A DNA stretch of 64,000 nucleotides from an uncultured Siphonobacter sp. (GTDB lineage: Bacteria > Bacteroidota > Bacteroidia > Cytophagales > Spirosomataceae): NCBI GenBank assembly GCA_913775095.1, contig CAJYIW010000019.1:62001-126000 (forward strand), read 5' to 3'. The notes under the pieces were generated by a model. That model was not told the origin of the DNA, made no database searches, and was given only the letters and a program-made list of their open reading frames with translations. Positions within the stretch are counted from its first letter, which is position 1. The number at the start of each line of letters is the position of its first letter. The position numbers and the translations under genes were made by a program. Positions 60,311 to 64,000 of this stretch are shown piece by piece.

Positions 60311-61975
60311 TTATTTAACCGGCAAAAATTGATAGTTACTGAACTTAAGGATGGTAAAATTCTGATTGTCATTGGATTGACGGTAATCAAATCCACCCAT
60401 GGTATAGCCGTCTTTGTAAGCCTGAGTTCGGGCTCCTCTGGTAAAATCTGATCCGTATTTACCTAACATTCGCCCAAAAAATAACATCGTATCATACCCC
60501 AGGTAAGCATACGAAGAAGGCAAAAGATTATACAGATTCAGGTATTGCTGACGGAACTCCAGCGTGGACGATTCCGTGTCGCTGGGATACATTGAATCAA
60601 AGAAATACACTTGAGAGCCTCTAAAAGAAGAAGCGGAAGAAGTAGCCAGATTAAAGGATTGATAGGGGATCAGCAGGGGCGAAGATAAAGAGCTGCGGTT
60701 ATACCACGTCATGACGTTAGAGCCAGAACTCTGATAGGCACTCAGCACATGACCGGGTTTCTGTCCTTTCAGATCCGTGGTTGCCGATTCACTTAATCCG
60801 CGTTTAAATCCCAGTATTTTGTACCCCTGCGATTTGGCCAGACTCGCATAGGTAGCGGCCAGGAGTGAATCCTGACGCGAAGCTCCGTAGGTGATGTAAG
60901 CCGTTTTAGGAGTAAAGCGACTGGCGAATTGCAGGAGAGCTTTGGCCTGCGTTTCTACGGAAGGCTGCGTCAGGTATGTCAGGTCTTTCAGTAAGGAGCT
61001 ATTGGTTGAAATCGGGTTCACGATGGGAATATTCCGGTCTGCGGCCCAGCTGGAAGCGATTTCATAGCTCAGGGGATACAGCGGGCCCACCAGCAGGTCG
61101 CTTTGCTGAAATTGCTCGTTGGTAAGCAAGCGTTTCATGCTGGCTTCGGAATTATCAACCTCGTAAGCCAGCAGATTAATCGTTACCGACTCGCTTTGCA
61201 GTTTCTTTACTGCAACTTTCATTCCGTCGTACAGATCAACAATGAACTGATTGGAACTAGCCGAAGTGCCGAGTTCATTCAGTCGGAACGGGAACAGTAC
61301 TGCCACGTTATACGACTGCTTTTTACCTTTAGGCGGAATGTTGACATTGGCTTTCTTCTCAGTAACGGCCTTTTCAATGTCTTTGGGCTTTATAGAAAAA
61401 CGGTTGGTGAGTTTATCAGCCAGGTCCAGATCAGCCTTGCTGGAAGAACGTTTCCGAATGAGGTAAACCAGATTTTCAGCAATAACCGGGTCCGTTGAAT
61501 ATTTATTATTCAGCTGCTTCAGGGTAGAAAGCTCGGTGCATTGCGACAGATAATAATTCTGCATCATCCGGGCATCTTCCGTGATTCTGGAATCAGGCAG
61601 ACGTTTCAAAGCGTCTACCGCCGCGATGTACTGCTTTTCTTCAAAAAGAATGTTGGCGTAAAGGTAACGGGCATCCTCAAGTTTATTCCACTTAGGATAA
61701 CGCGATTCCAGTTGACGAAGGTAGGAGCGGCTTTCGGTTAATCTGTTACTTTTCAGACTCGCCAGAGCCATGAAATAATGGCTGTAAGGAACCAGGTCGT
61801 TCTGGTAACGAACGTTGGTCAGGGGAGCAAAATATTCACGGGCCAGATCGTATTTTTTATCCCGAAGAGCCCGTTCGCCTTTCTGATACGCTTGCTGATA
61901 TTCTTCAGAAGCCGTTTGGGCAAGGGTAGTCAGAGAAAAGATAACTCCGAGAAAAAGGCAGATGATTCTAAGCAT
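60311..61975 (-). CDS. TPR plus periplasmic-binding (PBP1-type) protein, LpoA-like layout
   Basis: 554 residues from the ATG at 61975; the longer frame lacks a signal, whereas this start gives a signal peptide cut near LAQ (20). Residues about 25-170 look like TPR helices (AYQKGERALRDKKYDLAREY, LASLKSNRLTESRSYL). From about 230 the type I periplasmic-binding fold follows: VAVLFPFRLNELG, DLYDGMKVAVKKL, DLLVGPLYPLS and NIPIVNPISTNSS. The same combination occurs in the penicillin-binding-protein activator LpoA, but small-ligand sensing is an alternative. Periplasmic. Confidence 0.75.
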   Translation of the reverse strand: MLRIICLFLGVIFSLTTLAQTASEEYQQAYQKGERALRDKKYDLAREYFAPLTNVRYQNDLVPYSHYFMALASLKSNRLTESRSYLRQLESRYPKWNKLEDARYLYANILFEEKQYIAAVDALKRLPDSRITEDARMMQNYYLSQCTELSTLKQLNNKYSTDPVIAENLVYLIRKRSSSKADLDLADKLTNRFSIKPKDIEKAVTEKKANVNIPPKGKKQSYNVAVLFPFRLNELGTSASSNQFIVDLYDGMKVAVKKLQSESVTINLLAYEVDNSEASMKRLLTNEQFQQSDLLVGPLYPLSYEIASSWAADRNIPIVNPISTNSSLLKDLTYLTQPSVETQAKALLQFASRFTPKTAYITYGASRQDSLLAATYASLAKSQGYKILGFKRGLSESATTDLKGQKPGHVLSAYQSSGSNVMTWYNRSSLSSPLLIPYQSFNLATSSASSFRGSQVYFFDSMYPSDTESSTLEFRQQYLNLYNLLPSSYAYLGYDTMLFFGRMLGKYGSDFTRGARTQAYKDGYTMGGFDYRQSNDNQNFTILKFSNYQFLPVK

Positions 61976-62062
61976 GAATAAGTCGTTAAGCAAAAATAGA
62001 AATAGTCCCCGTTTCCAGGAACTACTCTCACGTGATTCGTAAAAAGAAGGTGCCATTAACGT

Positions 62063-62100
62063 GCAAAAAGCCCCTGACCAGTGCAGTAGGGGCTTTTTGC
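62063..62100. terminator. Terminator of yidC
   Basis: Perfect 13-bp stem GCAAAAAGCCCCT/AGGGGCTTTTTGC with a 12-nt loop, 18 bp after the yidC stop in the minus direction; A/T runs on both sides. Confidence 0.85.
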
Positions 62101-62117
62101 GGCTGTAATAGCTGAAA

Positions 62118-63917
62118 TTATTTTTTCTTCTTAGCCTGAGCTTCCGCCTGCTTTTTAGCTTCTTCCGCAGCTTTCAGTTGCTTATCAAGCATTTCCGAAA
62201 ACTTCGAACGTTTCTTCTCGCCCGTAGCAATTTTCCGACGGTTCTCGTTCAGAATAGCTTTGATTTTGTCTTCGTCCACAAATCGCTTGATGATCTGCTG
62301 CTGTCCGACGGTAATCAGGTTGGAAACCAGGTAATACCAGGCCAGACCCGCCGGGAAGGAGTTCATAATAAAGAAGAACACCAGCGGCATGATATATCCC
62401 AGTGTACGGTAGTCCACCGGACCAGCCGCAGCGGGCGTAGTCTGGTTGTTGTAATACGCGAACAGAATGCTGGATGCCGTCATCATCAGCGTAAATAAGC
62501 TGATGTGATTACCAATGACGGGCAATGAAAAACTGAAATGAATTAAATCGTCATACGCCGAAAGGTCATTGGACCACAGGAAAGGCTGTTGCCGTAATTC
62601 AATCAGGTTCGGGAAGAGGAAGAACACCGACATCAGAATGGGCAGTGTCAACAACTGCGGAATACAGCCCGAAAGCGGATTCACACCCACCTGCTGATAC
62701 AGTTTCATCTGTTCCTGCTGCATCTTCTGAGCGTCATCGCCAATCTTCTCTTTCAGTTCGTTCAGCTCCGGTTGTAATACCCGCATCTTGGCCATGGAGA
62801 TGTAACTCTTATAGGTCAATGGGGTTAAAATCAGCTTGATAATGAATACCAGAACCAGAATCAGTACGCCGTAATTGGAGATAAAGCCACCGAGAAGATT
62901 GAACAAAGGAACGAAAACAAAACGGTTCACTGGTTTCAGGAACGCGTAACCCAGATATACGTTTTCGTTGAATTCGGGAGCGACCTGCGATGTCAGCTGG
63001 TAGTCGTTGGGACCAAAGTATAACTTGAACTTGCCCTTACCGGCGGCCAGATCAGCCGCTGGAATTTGAACTTCCGCTTCGAGCGTTTTCAGGTTTTCCT
63101 GGTTGTTATCGGGGAAAGCCGTCGATTTCAGCTTCACACCGGACAGGTTGGTGCCTTCGCCTACTAATCCTGAAACGAAATACATTTGCTTGAAGGATAA
63201 CCATTTGGCCGATTCTTCCAGCGTTTTTTCTTCCGTTCCTGAACTGTTAGGGCTCAGGTGATCGAACGATTCGTCGGCCGTGAAATAGTTGATGGTACTT
63301 TCGTTGCGAAGTTTATTTACGTCCTTTTCCGTCCGATCTATCTTGTGCGACCAGAACAAACGGGCATTACCACCAAAATTCTTGGCGTTTACGTCATAAG
63401 CTATCGAAAAGCCGCTACCCCCTAAGGTGTATCGTTGCTCGATGGTCTGACCGCCCGCCAGAGCCAGCGTAAATACAACACTGCCAGAACCGGATTCGCT
63501 GATGACCTGACTTTGGCTGGTAGTGGCAAAAAATAACTGACTAACGTCCACTTTGCCGGGACCATTGGGTAACTCAAGACCGAGTTTAGAGCCTTTTTCG
63601 TCGAACAGGTACAGCGGTTTCTGATCGTAAGTTTTGTAGTTTTTCAGTAAAACTTCTTTAATCTGACCACCCCTGGTGCTGAATTTGACGCGTACGTCTT
63701 TGTTCTCAAGGATGACATCGGTCGCGGTTCCTTTAGCGGCTGATGCGAAGGTTCCCAGTGCGGCAGTATCAAGCGTAGCCGTAGGAGAAACGTTTTTCTG
63801 AGGTACTCCTGCTTGTTGGGGTTTCTGGGGTTGCGGCTTTTCCTCGGGCATCAGAAGCTGATACCCCAGCAACATGCCAACAATCAAAAGCAACCCAATG
63901 ATGGTATTACGATCCAT
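62118..63917 (-). CDS. yidC: Membrane protein insertase YidC
   Basis: 599 residues. N-terminal helix (MDRNTIIGLLLIVGMLLGYQ), a large periplasmic beta-sandwich domain (about 70-340), then five transmembrane helices. The conserved insertase core includes YGVLILVLVFIIKLILTPLT, the amphipathic KMRVLQPELNELKEK, NPLSGCIPQLLTLPILMSVF and SFPAGLAWYYLVSNLITVGQ, ending in a Lys-rich tail that binds ribosomes. Inserts and folds inner-membrane proteins, with or without SecYEG. Confidence 0.96.
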   Translation of the reverse strand: MDRNTIIGLLLIVGMLLGYQLLMPEEKPQPQKPQQAGVPQKNVSPTATLDTAALGTFASAAKGTATDVILENKDVRVKFSTRGGQIKEVLLKNYKTYDQKPLYLFDEKGSKLGLELPNGPGKVDVSQLFFATTSQSQVISESGSGSVVFTLALAGGQTIEQRYTLGGSGFSIAYDVNAKNFGGNARLFWSHKIDRTEKDVNKLRNESTINYFTADESFDHLSPNSSGTEEKTLEESAKWLSFKQMYFVSGLVGEGTNLSGVKLKSTAFPDNNQENLKTLEAEVQIPAADLAAGKGKFKLYFGPNDYQLTSQVAPEFNENVYLGYAFLKPVNRFVFVPLFNLLGGFISNYGVLILVLVFIIKLILTPLTYKSYISMAKMRVLQPELNELKEKIGDDAQKMQQEQMKLYQQVGVNPLSGCIPQLLTLPILMSVFFLFPNLIELRQQPFLWSNDLSAYDDLIHFSFSLPVIGNHISLFTLMMTASSILFAYYNNQTTPAAAGPVDYRTLGYIMPLVFFFIMNSFPAGLAWYYLVSNLITVGQQQIIKRFVDEDKIKAILNENRRKIATGEKKRSKFSEMLDKQLKAAEEAKKQAEAQAKKKK

Positions 63918-64000
63918 AAGGATGTTTTAAGTGGGGAGAGTATTCTTCTCCGGCTGGTAATGAAATGAGACAATTAAAAAATAAGCACGCAAAGTTCGTA

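Overview
The window comes from a chromosome of the phylum Bacteroidota, most likely the order Cytophagales (Spirosoma/Siphonobacter/Cytophaga-like). The support is: a very large secreted protein ending in a Por-secretion (T9SS type A) sorting domain; many lipoproteins with a Bacteroidota-style short lipobox; -7 boxes of the TAnnTTTG type rather than TATAAT; no convincing Shine-Dalgarno sites; and families typical of the phylum (Rho with a long disordered N-terminal insert, WbqC, VCBS/cytochrome proteins, Crp-like regulators with short HTH regions). I cannot name the genus from sequence alone. Most of the window is ordinary core genome. No phage, transposase, CRISPR array or plasmid function was seen.

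Layout. 1-4.4 kb: start of an MFS transporter, small lipoproteins, a cytochrome-c/VCBS protein, an Ig-like lipoprotein and a DUF4180 protein. 4.4-4.7 kb: three tRNA genes (Glu, two identical Arg). 4.8-8.1 kb: a minus-strand murein-peptide recycling cluster (dipeptide epimerase, PLP enzyme, NlpC/P60 peptidase). 8.4-17.1 kb: an EEP-family hydrolase, a lipoprotein, a cellobiose-2-epimerase-like enzyme, molybdenum-cofactor genes moeA and moaC-mobA, a DPP4-like peptidase and a methyltransferase. 17.2-27 kb: MscS channel, rho, an OmpA protein followed by two paralogous membrane-anchored helix-hairpin-helix proteins, an M42 peptidase, a DUF502 protein and aroA. 27-31.6 kb: after a 669-bp gene-free gap, a Crp-like regulator, a purine permease, an exported nucleosidase and an Ldh-family dehydrogenase. 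31.6-41.4 kb: mltG, a thioesterase-BrkB-glycosyltransferase-YrdC run, an LpxL-like acyltransferase, WbqC, clpC and a pseudouridine synthase. 41.6-45.7 kb: the giant T9SS esterase. 46.5-49.8 kb: hisG-hisD-hisC. 50-64 kb: a beta-barrel protein, a RecB/AddA-like helicase-nuclease, a repeat-filled gap, tex, a second NlpC/P60 protein, small acetyltransferase, glycosyltransferase, hemL, a TPR/periplasmic-binding protein and yidC.

The most interesting signals are non-coding: a perfect 13-bp hairpin that buries the purine permease start codon; a 2.5-copy array of ~170-bp units, each holding several hairpins, in the recB-tex gap; a recurring intergenic design in which inverted arms of GTTTTGA/GTTTTCA heptads fill the gap between codirectional genes (three clear cases, one weak); a possible three-way-junction RNA in the 8.1-8.4 kb divergent region; and a 35-bp-arm terminator hairpin. 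Among proteins, the unexplained ones are the PLP enzyme in the murein cluster and the OmpA plus tandem membrane-HhH locus.
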